The position numbers were made by a program, and so were the translations under genes. A DNA stretch of 64,000 nucleotides from Ephydatia muelleri. Its lineage: Eukaryota > Porifera > Demospongiae > Spongillida > Spongillidae. Below, piece by piece: positions 1 through 13,000 of the stretch (position 1 is its first letter; each line of letters opens with the position of its first letter). Below the pieces are notes generated by a model. That model saw only the letters and a program-made list of their open reading frames with translations, was not told the origin of the DNA and ran no database searches. Location: positions 2,687,861 to 2,751,860 of the forward strand of contig JABACO010000015.1 of assembly GCA_013339895.1 (NCBI GenBank). Direction: 5' to 3'.

Positions 1-1338
1 GGATTCTCATCATTTATTCCCTTCACTACGGTCCCTCTTAGACTAGGAACAGCTGTTTCAATCATAAGTAGAAGTATACCTATTCCAACCATAGTGCCCA
101 CAATAAATAGCATATGCCAGTCTGTAATCAGCTAGAAAATAGAAGGATGCTTATATGTGCTTGCAAAAGTAATAATTTACTGTAAATAGTACAAATTGCT
201 CTACCATTTTTTTGGTCCTGGGGTTCTGGAAAGTATAATAGATCCTCCACATCTTTGCAAGCACTGTTCCAAAACAAAGGGCGTAGCCTATAATGAATAA
301 CCACTCCTTCAGCTAGATGAAAATTCAGGTAACTGCATAAAAGCACTCAATATAAGTGATGTAACACACCACACAGGCAACCTCCATAATGTTAATTGCA
401 GTTGTTGGAAGAACATAAAAATATACTGAAAAGTGCATAAATATTGCTCCAATAATAATCAAGTAGTTAAGTTTTCCACTGGATAGTCGCACTACCCTGT
501 GGAGAAATTCAGTACACAAAACATTAGATACACTTTATCAAAGCAGATTTTATGTACATGTGCACAAAATATTGTAATAAATTTTGACATGGATAAAACT
601 GACTTCTTGCCTTTCATTTCTGCAAAAGAGATTGAAAAAGCAGCAGATTAATGCAAATCCATGCCCTAGTGCAGACAGAGTATCTATAACTATCACCAAT
701 ATCATTGAGTAAGTGTGACACTCTCTATTGGCAGCCCATCTGGAGGAATACCATCCTGCAAGTGGATGATAATATAATATTACAATCAAAGAAAATTAAA
801 GGCAACTGACCAGGGTATATGTAAGAATCACTAAAACTAAGCAAAAACTTGATTGCATAGCTGTCTTGTGTGAGTAGATACACAATGGCACAACGACTTA
901 AATTTCCTGGTCCTATGAATATATGAAAACAAGTAGCAAGTAAAATTCACAACTTATCTACCTCCACTAGGGAATAATTCATTTCTTTACCGTAGTATAT
1001 ATACTGATTAAGGTGTATGGTTTCCTGGATACGTGTTCCATTTTCATCAAATCTTATAGGTCCCTGTAATATTTGAAGAAACACATTTTCGGGTTCATCA
1101 GGTTATCGGCAAGTTGTATTTCCTTACTGATACACCTGATGAGAAGTTGGTTTGCTGAATGTTCCACTGAAGCAAACATCCCATCTTTTCATTGGAATAG
1201 TTAAACTGTTCCAGTGGCACCAAAGAACCAGTAGCATTCTCGCAATGTGTTCCATTAATGTTCCCAGTTTTGACCATGGCCATGGTGTGGTTAAGAGCCA
1301 GGGCAAGGACCCATATGGCATCATAGGCTCTTCCTCCA
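1..1338 (-). CDS. GABA-B-like class C G-protein-coupled receptor, partial (3' half, runs off the left end)
   Basis: Read on the minus strand, exons at 1338-1128, 1063-991, 912-811, 755-611, 496-373, 312-205 and 131-1 splice in consistent phases. The first carries the late ligand-binding (Venus flytrap) signature GGRAYDAIWVLALALNHT, ending TGVS-like at a GTAAGG donor. The next begins GPIRFDENGTRI, the usual continuation in GABA-B receptors. Later exons give transmembrane helices: TM1 ending CRNER, TM2 LNYLIIIGAIF, TM3 WLFIIGYALCFGTVLAKMW and TM4 DWHMLFIVGTMVGIGILLL. Class C receptors are plasma-membrane proteins that bind GABA, glutamate or related ligands through the flytrap domain and couple to G proteins; the ligand here cannot be told. 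The intron after the 755-611 exon has a GC donor (AAG|GCAAGA). The donor at 373 is one of several possible. N-terminal exons are not visible and may lie in the adjacent gap. TM1 also shows a frame oddity (see findings). Confidence 0.85.
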
Positions 1339-2338
1339 NNNNNNNNNNNNNNNNNNNNNNNNNNNNNNNNNNNNNNNNNNNNNNNNNNNNNNNNNNNNNN
1401 NNNNNNNNNNNNNNNNNNNNNNNNNNNNNNNNNNNNNNNNNNNNNNNNNNNNNNNNNNNNNNNNNNNNNNNNNNNNNNNNNNNNNNNNNNNNNNNNNNNN
1501 NNNNNNNNNNNNNNNNNNNNNNNNNNNNNNNNNNNNNNNNNNNNNNNNNNNNNNNNNNNNNNNNNNNNNNNNNNNNNNNNNNNNNNNNNNNNNNNNNNNN
1601 NNNNNNNNNNNNNNNNNNNNNNNNNNNNNNNNNNNNNNNNNNNNNNNNNNNNNNNNNNNNNNNNNNNNNNNNNNNNNNNNNNNNNNNNNNNNNNNNNNNN
1701 NNNNNNNNNNNNNNNNNNNNNNNNNNNNNNNNNNNNNNNNNNNNNNNNNNNNNNNNNNNNNNNNNNNNNNNNNNNNNNNNNNNNNNNNNNNNNNNNNNNN
1801 NNNNNNNNNNNNNNNNNNNNNNNNNNNNNNNNNNNNNNNNNNNNNNNNNNNNNNNNNNNNNNNNNNNNNNNNNNNNNNNNNNNNNNNNNNNNNNNNNNNN
1901 NNNNNNNNNNNNNNNNNNNNNNNNNNNNNNNNNNNNNNNNNNNNNNNNNNNNNNNNNNNNNNNNNNNNNNNNNNNNNNNNNNNNNNNNNNNNNNNNNNNN
2001 NNNNNNNNNNNNNNNNNNNNNNNNNNNNNNNNNNNNNNNNNNNNNNNNNNNNNNNNNNNNNNNNNNNNNNNNNNNNNNNNNNNNNNNNNNNNNNNNNNNN
2101 NNNNNNNNNNNNNNNNNNNNNNNNNNNNNNNNNNNNNNNNNNNNNNNNNNNNNNNNNNNNNNNNNNNNNNNNNNNNNNNNNNNNNNNNNNNNNNNNNNNN
2201 NNNNNNNNNNNNNNNNNNNNNNNNNNNNNNNNNNNNNNNNNNNNNNNNNNNNNNNNNNNNNNNNNNNNNNNNNNNNNNNNNNNNNNNNNNNNNNNNNNNN
2301 NNNNNNNNNNNNNNNNNNNNNNNNNNNNNNNNNNNNNN
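1339..2338. other. Assembly gap (1000 N)
   Basis: Exactly 1000 undetermined bases, a placeholder size. It adjoins a minisatellite on its right and cuts into an exon of the receptor gene on its left, so both the repeat length and the missing receptor exons are unknown. Confidence 0.99.
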
Positions 2339-3435
2339 GAGCATTGATCCATGCATTGAACATTGATCCATGCATTGAGCATTGATCCATGCATGAGCAT
2401 TGATCCATGCATGAGCATTGATCCATGCATGAGCATTGATCCATGCATTGAGCATTGATCCATGCATGAGCATTGATCCATGCATTGAGCATTGATCCAT
2501 GCATTGAGCATTGATCCATGCATGAGCATTGATCCATGCATTGAGCATTGATCCATGCATTGAGCATTGATCCATGCATTGAGCATTGATCCATGCATGA
2601 GCATTGATCCATGCATTGAGCATTGATCCATGCATTGAGCATTGATCCATGCATTGAGCATTGATCCATGCATGAGCATTGATCCATGCATGAGCATTGA
2701 TCCATGCATTGAGCATTGATCCATGCATTGAGCATTGATCCGTGCATTGAGCATTGATCCATGCATTGAGCATTGATCCATACATGAGCATTGATCCATG
2801 CATGAGCATTGATCCATGCATGAGCATTGATCCATACATGAGCATTGATCCATGCATTGAGCATTGATCCATGCATGAGCATTGATCCATGCATTGAGCA
2901 TTGATCCATGCATTGAGCATTGATCCATGCATTGAGCATTGATCCATGCATGAGCATTGATCCATGCATTGAGCATTGAATCCATGCATTGAGGCATTGA
3001 TCCATGCATTGAGCAATTGAGCATGCATGAGCATTGATCCATGCATGAGCATTGATCCATGCATTGAGCATTGATCCTGCATTGAGCATGATCCGTGCAT
3101 TGAGGCATTGAATCCATGCATGAGCATTGATCCATACATGAGCATGGATCCCATGCATGAGCATTGATCCTGCATGAGCATTGATCCATACATGAGCATT
3201 GATCCATTGCATGAGCAGTGATCCATGCATGAGCATTGATCCCATGCATTGAGCATTGATCCATGCTAGGCATTGATCCATGCATTGAGCATTGATCCAT
3301 GCATGAGCATTGATCCATGCATGAGCATTGATCCATGCAGTGAAGCATTGATCCATGCATTGAGCATTGATCCATGCATGAGCATTGATCCCATGCATGA
3401 AGCATTGATCCGTGCATTGAGTTCATTGATCCATG
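2339..3435. repeat. Minisatellite, 18/19-bp unit TTGATCCATGCATTGAGCA
   Basis: About 58 tandem copies alternate between a 19-bp form (GCATTGAGCA) and an 18-bp form (GCATGAGCA). Homogeneity is high near the gap and decays towards 3000-3435, where single-base indels and substitutions accumulate. All minus-strand frames stay open because the unit has no stop codon, giving meaningless M-H-G-S-M-L-N-A-W repeats. The array probably continues into the gap. Confidence 0.97.
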
Positions 3436-3648
3436 TATGCATCCAATGTTGCCGGCGGGAGCTATACGCCGTGCATACCATTTTGATTGGAAGTTTGGAA
3501 ACGATGTGCATGCATATGCGATTACAATAAGCATGTTAATAAGTAAGCGGAAGTTATTAAACAGACCACTCATCTCACTCCTACACCTGCAGCTAGTTGT
3601 TTGATGCATATAGCTGACATTGTATAGGGGCTGCTATGGACGGCACAG

Positions 3649-5664
3649 ATGAACTCAGGAGCGAAGCCTCAGTGCTCGAGGCGAAGTCGATTGTCCGCGG
3701 CAGGCAACAGTGGCCGCCTCGATGGTTTGGATGAAATCCTTCTCTGTCAGGTCTGTAAGCGTCAGTTTAAAGACGCAAGGTTTCTTCCCTGCCACCACTA
3801 CTTCTGTCGTTCCTGCATCGAGGGACTCATCACCTCCTCGGACACAAACATTGTCTTGTGCCCCCAGTGTCACATAGAGTTAAATTTGCCCGAGAATGGT
3901 ACTGCAGCTCTGCCCGTGGCCTTCGTGGTCGAAAGGATCAGAGAGCGTATACGCTCCAGATCGAATACGTTATGGGAAGAACACGTGTGCCAAGACCACG
4001 GCATTCCGCTGAAATTGTATTGCCTAGAGTGCGGACAGCTGCTATGTCCCGAGTGCGCGCTGCATCGCCACGGGGACCACCCTTACGATTACGTTACATC
4101 CGTGGCACCCATGTACATGGAGTCCGTAAAGCAACAGTTCGACACCTTGATTAAAATTAAGGAATCTTCCGAATCACAGGTACGCAAGATAGAAAGCTCA
4201 AAGAGAGATCTCTTGGAATCATCTAGCAACGTCACGGATACGGTCAACCAGTGTTTTGACGAGATGGTGCGACATATAGAGGCTAGGAGGAAAGCTATAC
4301 TCGACGAACTGACCAGCATTGTGCAGCAACAGTTGGAGCTCTACCAGAAAGAGGAGACCCTTCTCGTCTCTACCATCTCCCACATCGAGGAATTGAAGTA
4401 CAAGTGGGATAGCGTCCACGCGCCTTCTAGCGGGAGCAAAGGGGCTATTGTTTTGCTTGCCGAACTGGTGCCGCAGCTCAAAGAGAAGGCAGGGAAGATG
4501 CTGCCACCGACTCTCGACTCGTGTGAAACAATCATTATCGTCCCGGAGATGAAATACGTTAGCAAAATGAAAGCGCTGTGCGAGTGCATCAAAGTCGATT
4601 TCATTCGACAGGCGGACCCGAGCACCGCCGCACACGCGCCAGTCCAAAATTTGCCTGCAACTGTGGAATTGGGCAAACGCCTGTCCTTTTCGATTCCCAC
4701 GTGCGGAAAGAATTGCGATAACGCCGACATCAGAGCCTCTGTGAGTGCATTGGCCGATAATTCGTGTACGCCGCTCTGCGTTTCGAGGGATATGAACATA
4801 ATATTCACCCCTGTCGTCCGCGGTCGCCACAAACTGGCCGTCGAGGTGAACGGAGAGCACGTGCCCGGGAGCCCTTTCCCGCTTTTTGTAACCGTTCCAA
4901 TAGAGCAGTTGCAGAACCCTGTTCGGGTCGTCGACGGCCTTAAAGCACCGTACGCTCTCGCTTTCAACAGCGCGGGTAACATGGTGGTAGCACATAGCCA
5001 CCCTCAAAGCCGGCTCTCGGTGTATTGCAAGCAAGGTCAAAAGGTCCTGGAAGTGAAACCGAGGGGACTGTGCAATCCCAGCGGTGTGGCCGTGGACGAT
5101 CAGGACGACGTCTACGTGAGCGAGAGCAAGAACCACTGCGTGATGAAGTTCCGCGGCGGGGACTGGGCGCACCTGAAGACGATTGGGCGGTACGGTTCGG
5201 GACACGGAGAGTTCAGCTCGCCGCAAGGGTTGAAGGTCATCGAGGGCCAGCTGTACGTGTGCGACGTGGGCAACTGCAGAGTGCAGATATTCAACAAACA
5301 GCTCGAGTTTATCAAGTTATTTAAAGTAGGCAGCGGCGTCACCGACATTGCGTGCTCGGTACAGAAAGGATGTTTTTACCTCAGCGGGAAGAACATTGAG
5401 GTACTGGATCGCAACCACGCGTACTTGTTCGCGATTTACGACATGAATTCGATTTCAGTGTGCTTTAACGAGAGGCAGAACACGCTGTGCCTTGCCGACT
5501 GCCATCGCAACTGTCTTTGTGTGATGAACCTCGACAGCGACAAAGTTGTAAACCGGTTTTTGTCCACAGAGGTGGGTCGAAACCGCCCGTACGGGATGGC
5601 CATTGACGAAGATGGGTATATCTACGTGTGTGACACCACCAATGGTCGCATTCTCGTGTATTGA
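3649..5664 (+). CDS. TRIM-NHL protein (RING, B-box, coiled coil, filamin, NHL), single exon
   Basis: Intact 671-residue frame without introns. A C3HC4 RING occupies residues about 33-74 (CQVC, CHHYFCRSC, CPQC). A B-box with CQDH...CLEC...CPEC...H follows at 114-147, then a coiled coil at about 155-260. A filamin-type immunoglobulin domain lies near 340-430 (ending VEVNGEHVPGSPF), and NHL beta-propeller repeats fill 435-671 (NPSGVAVDDQDDVYVSESKN, RPYGMAIDEDGYIYVCDTTN). The order matches the TRIM2/TRIM3/TRIM71 class, in which the RING acts as an E3 ubiquitin ligase and the propeller binds RNA or protein partners. An ATG at 3635 lies in another frame and reaches a stop quickly, so 3649 is preferred. 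Lack of introns next to intron-rich genes suggests retroposition or an ancient intronless family. The exact orthologue is not resolved. Confidence 0.93.
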   Translation: MNSGAKPQCSRRSRLSAAGNSGRLDGLDEILLCQVCKRQFKDARFLPCHHYFCRSCIEGLITSSDTNIVLCPQCHIELNLPENGTAALPVAFVVERIRERIRSRSNTLWEEHVCQDHGIPLKLYCLECGQLLCPECALHRHGDHPYDYVTSVAPMYMESVKQQFDTLIKIKESSESQVRKIESSKRDLLESSSNVTDTVNQCFDEMVRHIEARRKAILDELTSIVQQQLELYQKEETLLVSTISHIEELKYKWDSVHAPSSGSKGAIVLLAELVPQLKEKAGKMLPPTLDSCETIIIVPEMKYVSKMKALCECIKVDFIRQADPSTAAHAPVQNLPATVELGKRLSFSIPTCGKNCDNADIRASVSALADNSCTPLCVSRDMNIIFTPVVRGRHKLAVEVNGEHVPGSPFPLFVTVPIEQLQNPVRVVDGLKAPYALAFNSAGNMVVAHSHPQSRLSVYCKQGQKVLEVKPRGLCNPSGVAVDDQDDVYVSESKNHCVMKFRGGDWAHLKTIGRYGSGHGEFSSPQGLKVIEGQLYVCDVGNCRVQIFNKQLEFIKLFKVGSGVTDIACSVQKGCFYLSGKNIEVLDRNHAYLFAIYDMNSISVCFNERQNTLCLADCHRNCLCVMNLDSDKVVNRFLSTEVGRNRPYGMAIDEDGYIYVCDTTNGRILVY

Positions 5665-7961
<2,297 letters not shown>

Positions 7962-9329
7962 CTAGCAATTGTACACAGCAAACTGAGTGATGTTGGGAGA
8001 GGAGAGTGATGACGTTATGGTAAGCATCACGTTTGTCGTGGTCACCGGTTGCACGGGCCGAACAAACTTATGACCAACCGACTGACCAGACAAGACGTTC
8101 ACGATTCCATCCGACAAAGTCGCAGCAACGAAAAATTCAGTAACGGCCTCTCCGTACGTTTGGTCCTCGCTGATGACGATGTGGTTGAACGTGACAGGAG
8201 TATCCGACGACAGATAAAACGCAGTCCCTTCCCCAGACGCCTGAAGCAGAGGCTGGCTAAAGCAGCCCGCGATCCAGCTGCCGTACTGCTCGTAGAGGTC
8301 CGCCGCCTCAAAGTCCACCGTCCCCGTTCGGTTCGGGGCGATGTTCAGAAGCAGGTTCGTGTTCTGACCTACCGAATCATAGTACACCTGTTGTAAATCG
8401 GCCAGGCTCCTGAGCGGTATCCCAGACCTCCAGAACCACATGTCGAACGCGGCAAGCACCGTGTCCGTTTCGGCGGGACAGAAGACGTTTCCGGTGGGGC
8501 TCCCTTGGCCGTACGCGCAGTTCTGGGACGTGCTCCAGAGAGGGTAACCCGGTTTGCCCGATTCGGTGCCCACCCACCGGATGTTGTTCAGGCTGCTGCA
8601 GCCTTGGAAGGCGATGGCGTGGGGTTGCAGGGTGGCCTGGAGTTGAGCGATCTGCTGGCTTATCCCGGGAACCGTCTTGCAGTCTCCGTCGAACCATATC
8701 TCGGCCAGCTCTCCGTAGTTGGTCCACAGTTCTTCGAGCTGCGCCAAAACGATTTCGCCGTACAGTTCCTGGGTGACGTTACCTGCCTGTCCGGGCACGT
8801 GGCTCGTGTTAAGCACTTTACCGCCCGCCACGTTCAGGTAGTAATTTTGGTTGAGGCTGTAGTAAATTCCCGGGAGTATGCCGCGCTTGTTGCACGCCGC
8901 GACGAAAGCCCCGACCAAGTCGTACCCGCCACCGCGAAAGGGGGACGAGGTGGTGCTGTATGTGTAGTTGAATCCCGTGGCCTTGTAGATGTCCGTGGGC
9001 CACAGGCTGAACCCGCTGCAATGCTGGGCCGTGAGGACGGCGTACTTGGCCCCGAACGATGCGGCGGCAAGCACCCAGTTGTCCAGATCCAAGTCTTCGG
9101 GGTCGAAGAAATCCGGAGTAGGGAGCCATCCGCCTCCTCCGCCCACTCCGATGCAGAAATACTGCGTGTCAGATATGTTGGTCAGCATGGTGATCATGTC
9201 GAAGGAGAACATGGCTCCGATTTCCTGCTTCGTCCACGCAAGGACATCTGGCGAAGGCGCCGGTAAGGAGGCGCTACTAGCCAGACACAGAGTTATGATA
9301 CCGACGCCAAGTAGCAGTGATTGAGACAT
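7962..9329 (-). CDS. Secreted alpha-L-fucosidase, glycoside hydrolase family 29, single exon
   Basis: Intact 455-residue frame. Residues 1-21 form a signal peptide with a hydrophobic core (LLLGVGIITLCLASSA), pointing to the secretory pathway or lysosome. GH29 core motifs are FGAKYAVLTAQHCSGFSLWPT (about 92-112), GILPGIYYSLN (150-160) and EIWFDGD (210-216). D214 of the last is the expected catalytic nucleophile for removal of alpha-linked fucose. GH29 enzymes usually have KHHxGF where this one has QHCSGF, which may alter substrate recognition. Length fits a GH29 catalytic domain plus a short C-terminal beta domain. The plant/fungal-like GH29-B type is a possibility I cannot confirm. The gene is intronless, high in GC compared with its flanks, and divergent from THOC5. 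Confidence 0.9.
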   Translation of the reverse strand: MSQSLLLGVGIITLCLASSASLPAPSPDVLAWTKQEIGAMFSFDMITMLTNISDTQYFCIGVGGGGGWLPTPDFFDPEDLDLDNWVLAAASFGAKYAVLTAQHCSGFSLWPTDIYKATGFNYTYSTTSSPFRGGGYDLVGAFVAACNKRGILPGIYYSLNQNYYLNVAGGKVLNTSHVPGQAGNVTQELYGEIVLAQLEELWTNYGELAEIWFDGDCKTVPGISQQIAQLQATLQPHAIAFQGCSSLNNIRWVGTESGKPGYPLWSTSQNCAYGQGSPTGNVFCPAETDTVLAAFDMWFWRSGIPLRSLADLQQVYYDSVGQNTNLLLNIAPNRTGTVDFEAADLYEQYGSWIAGCFSQPLLQASGEGTAFYLSSDTPVTFNHIVISEDQTYGEAVTEFFVAATLSDGIVNVLSGQSVGHKFVRPVQPVTTTNVMLTITSSLSSPNITQFAVYNC

Positions 9330-9462
9330 TTTACCCCCCAGTTATTTACTTTTATTGTAACCCCTCCCACTAATGTATTTCCGCGGGTTCGACTTTTAAC
9401 TAAAGCCCACGTGCTTTGATCACGTTGAATTATTTTCGGCTTTTAATTTTTATTTTATTGCG
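9330..9462. promoter_or_regulatory. Short divergent promoter region between fucosidase and THOC5
   Basis: Only 133 bp separate the two start codons on opposite strands, so both 5' untranslated regions and promoters must lie here or overlap the genes. The stretch includes a CACGTG E-box-like hexamer (about 9410-9415) and a TTTTAATTTTTATTTTATT A/T tract just before the THOC5 ATG. The E-box function is inference. Confidence 0.5.
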
Positions 9463-9995
9463 ATGAAGCGTAGCCGCACATCCAGTTCCACATCAGCGTC
9501 GAAGCCATCGTCGGGAGCGAGCGAGGAGCCTCCCAAGAAAGCCAAAAAGGTGGAGAAGGTAGCCCCGGTGCCGGAGAAGCCCAAGCCCCACGAGCTGCCT
9601 GGTTCGGCCACGTTAGGCAGCTTGCCTCTTTACGGGGAGAAGCTGCCCGAGCAAGGCTACGCCGAGGTGCCCATCATTGCAAAACAGACGTGCGACGAGC
9701 TGAAAGAGATTTTTGCAAAAGTGCGGGAAATCAAACAGGGAACGGGACCCAAGGTAAATTTTGTTGCAACACAGCATCAGAATTCCACCCTCCGCATACA
9801 CACGCGTCCACTCATAACACACAAACCTCCACACAACACACACATCACATACACACACCTACACCACACACACAGGCTGATTTGGACGGGCATAGGCAGA
9901 AGGGAACCGTACTGTTCACAGTGCTAAAGAAGATGAACAGACTCTCCCACCTTTATTGCAAGGACACTCGCGATCAGACCTATGCAGTAAGGGAC

Positions 9996-10026
<31 letters not shown>

Positions 10027-13000
10027 AGTCTTACAAACAGGGATGCAGAGGCGGGTCTCCATCGTTATATCCATCTGGATTTTGTCCTTGTCACAATTTT
10101 TTGTTCTCCTACCTTCCAGCAAAAACTTGAGGTGGATGACTTGCACCTCCAGCTGCAGAACCTCATGTATGAAGTTACCCATCTTCAGAAAGAGATTACC
10201 AACTGCTTGGAATTCAAGTAAGAATTTTTTGAGGGGGTGGAAAAATGAGTCTACTGCATGCATTCTAGCCAAATAGTGTTCTAAGCCTGCCTGAAAGGCT
10301 GATGTGTTGTTTTAATTTATTCTGTTGTTTAGTAATGTGACGAGTGTGAAGGCAGTATGCTCTGTTAAAAGTCACTGTTCGGTACATCCCTCTTCTAGTG
10401 TGATCTTCTGTTTCACCCGCTCCTTCACGACCGAGCTTCTTCCTTACCCCATTCTTTTTGACCTCCCTATTCTTCATGTTCATCCTATCCTCACCCTCAC
10501 CCTGTCCCTTGTCCCTCACCCTGTCCCTTGTCCCTCACCTGTCCCTTGTGTCCCTTGTCCCTCACCCTGTCCCTTGTCCCTCACCCTGTCCCTTGTCCCT
10601 CACCCTGTCCCTTGTCCCTCACCCTGTCCCTTGTCCCTCACCTGTCCCTTGTCCCTCACCCTGTCCCTTGTCCCTCACCTGTCCCTTGTCCCTCACCTGT
10701 CCCTTGTCCCTCACCCTGTCCCTTGTCCCTCACCCTGTCCCTTGTCCCTCACCCTGTCCCTTGTCCCTCACCCTGTCCCTTGTCCCTCACCCTGTCCCTT
10801 GTCCCTCACCCTGTCCCTTGTCCCTCACCCTGTCCCTTGTCCCTCACCCTGTCCCTTGTCCCTCACCTGTCCCTTGTCCCTCACCCTGTCCCTTGTCCCT
10901 CACCCTGTCCCTTGTCCCTCACCTTGTCCCTTGTCCCTGTCCCTTGTCCCTCACCCTGTCCCTTGTCCCTCACCCTGTCCCTTGTCCCTCACCCTGTCCC
11001 TTGTCCCTCACCCTGTCCCTTGTCCCTCACCCTGTCCCTTGTCCCTCACCCTGTCCCTTGTCCCTCACCTGTCCCTTGTCCCTCACCCTGTCCCTTGTCC
11101 CTCACCCTGTCCCTTGTCCCTCACCCTGTCCCTTGTCCCTCACCTTGTCCCTTGTCCCTGTCCCTTGTCCCTCACCCTGTCCCTTGTCCCTCACCCTGTC
11201 CCTTGTCCCTCACCCTGTCCCTTGTCCCTCACCTGTCCCTTGTCCCTCACCTTGTCCCTTGTCCCTCACCCTGTCCCTTGTCTCTCACCCTTGTCCCTTG
11301 TCCTCACCCTGTCCCTTGTCCCTCACCTGTCCCTTGTGTCCCTTGTCCCTCACCCTGTCCCTTGTCCCTCACCTGTCCCTTGTCCCTCACCCTGTCCCTT
11401 GTCCCTCACCCTGTCCCTTGTCCCTCACCCTGTCCCTTGTCCCTCACCTTGTCCCTTGTCCCTCACCCTGTCCCTTGTCCCTCACCTGTCCCTTGTCCCT
11501 CACCTTGTCCCTTGTCCCTCACCTTGTCCCTTGTCCCTCACCCTGTCCCTTGTCCCTCACCCTGTCCCTTGTCCCTCACCTGTCCCTTGTCCCTCACCCT
11601 GTCCCTTGTCCCTCACCCTGTCCCTTGTCCCTCACCTGTCCCTTGTCCCTCACCCTGTCCCTTGTCCCTCACCTGTCCCTTGTCCCTCACCTTGTCCCTT
11701 GTCCCTCACCCTGTCCCTTGTCTCCTCACCTTGTCCCTTGTCCCTCACCCTGTCCCTTGTCCCTCACCTGTCCCTTGTGTCCCTTGTCCCTCACCCTGTC
11801 CCTTGTCCCTCACCTCCCTTGTCCCTCACCCTGTCCCTTGTCCCTCACCCTGTCCCTTGTCCCTCACCCTGTCCCTCACCCTGTCCCTTGTCCCTCACCT
11901 GTCCCTTGTCCCTCACCCTGTCCCTTGTCCCTCACCTTGTCCCTTGTCCCTCACCCTGTCCCTTGTCCCTCACCCTGTCCCTTGTCTCTCACCTGTCCCT
12001 TGTCCCTCACCCTGTCCCTTGTCCCTCACCCTGTCCCTTGTCCCTGTCCCTTGTCCCTCACCCTGTCCCTTGTCCCTCACCCTGTCCCTTGTCCCTCACC
12101 CTGTCCCTTGTCCCTCACCTTGTCCCTTGTCTCACCCTGTCCCTTGTCCCTCACCCTGTCCCTTGTCCCTCACCCTGTCCCTTGTCCCTCACCCTGTCCC
12201 TTGTCCCTCACCTGTCCCTTGTCCCTCACCTGTCCCTTGTCCCTCACCCTGTCCCTTGTCCCTCACCCTGTCCCTTGTCCCTCACCTGTCCCTTGTCCCT
12301 CACCCTGTCCCTTGTCCCTGTCCCTTGTCCCTCACCCTGTCCCTTGTCCCTCACCTGTCCCTTGTCCCTCACCTTGTCCCTCACCCTGTCCCTTGTCCCT
12401 CACCCTGTCCCTTGTCCCTCACCTGTCCCTTGTCCCTCACCTTGTCCCTCACCCTGTCCCTTGTCCCTCACCCTGTCCCTTGTCCCTCACCCTGTCCCTT
12501 GTCTCTCACCTTGTCCCTCACCCTGTCCCTTGTCCTTCACCCTGTCCCTTGTCCCTCACCTGTCCCTTGTCCCTCACCTGTCCCTTGTCCCTCACCCTGT
12601 CCCTTGTCCCTCACCCTGTCCCTTGTCCTCTCACCCTGTCCCTTGTCCCTCACCTTGTCCCTTGTCCCTCACCCTGTCCCTTGTCCCTCACCCTGTCCCT
12701 TGTCCCTCACCCTGTCCCTTGTCCCTCACCCTGTCCCTTGTCCCTCACCCTGTCCCTTGTCCCTCACCCTGTCCCTTGTCCCTCACCCTGTCCCTTGTCC
12801 TCACCCTGTCCCTTGTCCCTCACCTGTCCCTTGTCCCTCACCCTGTCCCTTGTCCCTCACCCTGTCCCTTGTCCCTCACCCTGTCCTTGTCCCTCACCCT
12901 GTCCTTGTCCCTCACCCTGTCCCTTGTCCCTCACCTGTCCCTTGTCCCTCACCTGTCCCTTGTCCCTCACCCTGTCCCTTGTCCTCACCCTGTCCCTTGT

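Noticed and set aside
1098..3609. Long minus-strand frames with repeats of MHGSMLNAWINAQCMDQC type
   Set aside because: Minisatellite plus N-gap artefacts. The unit lacks stops, and only the short receptor exon at 1128-1338 is real coding sequence.
4219..5226. 335-codon minus frame opposite the TRIM-NHL gene
   Set aside because: Antisense shadow of coding sequence without any recognisable domain.
8049..9324. Open frames on the plus strand opposite the fucosidase
   Set aside because: Shadow frames in GC-rich coding sequence; the minus strand has the signal peptide and GH29 motifs.
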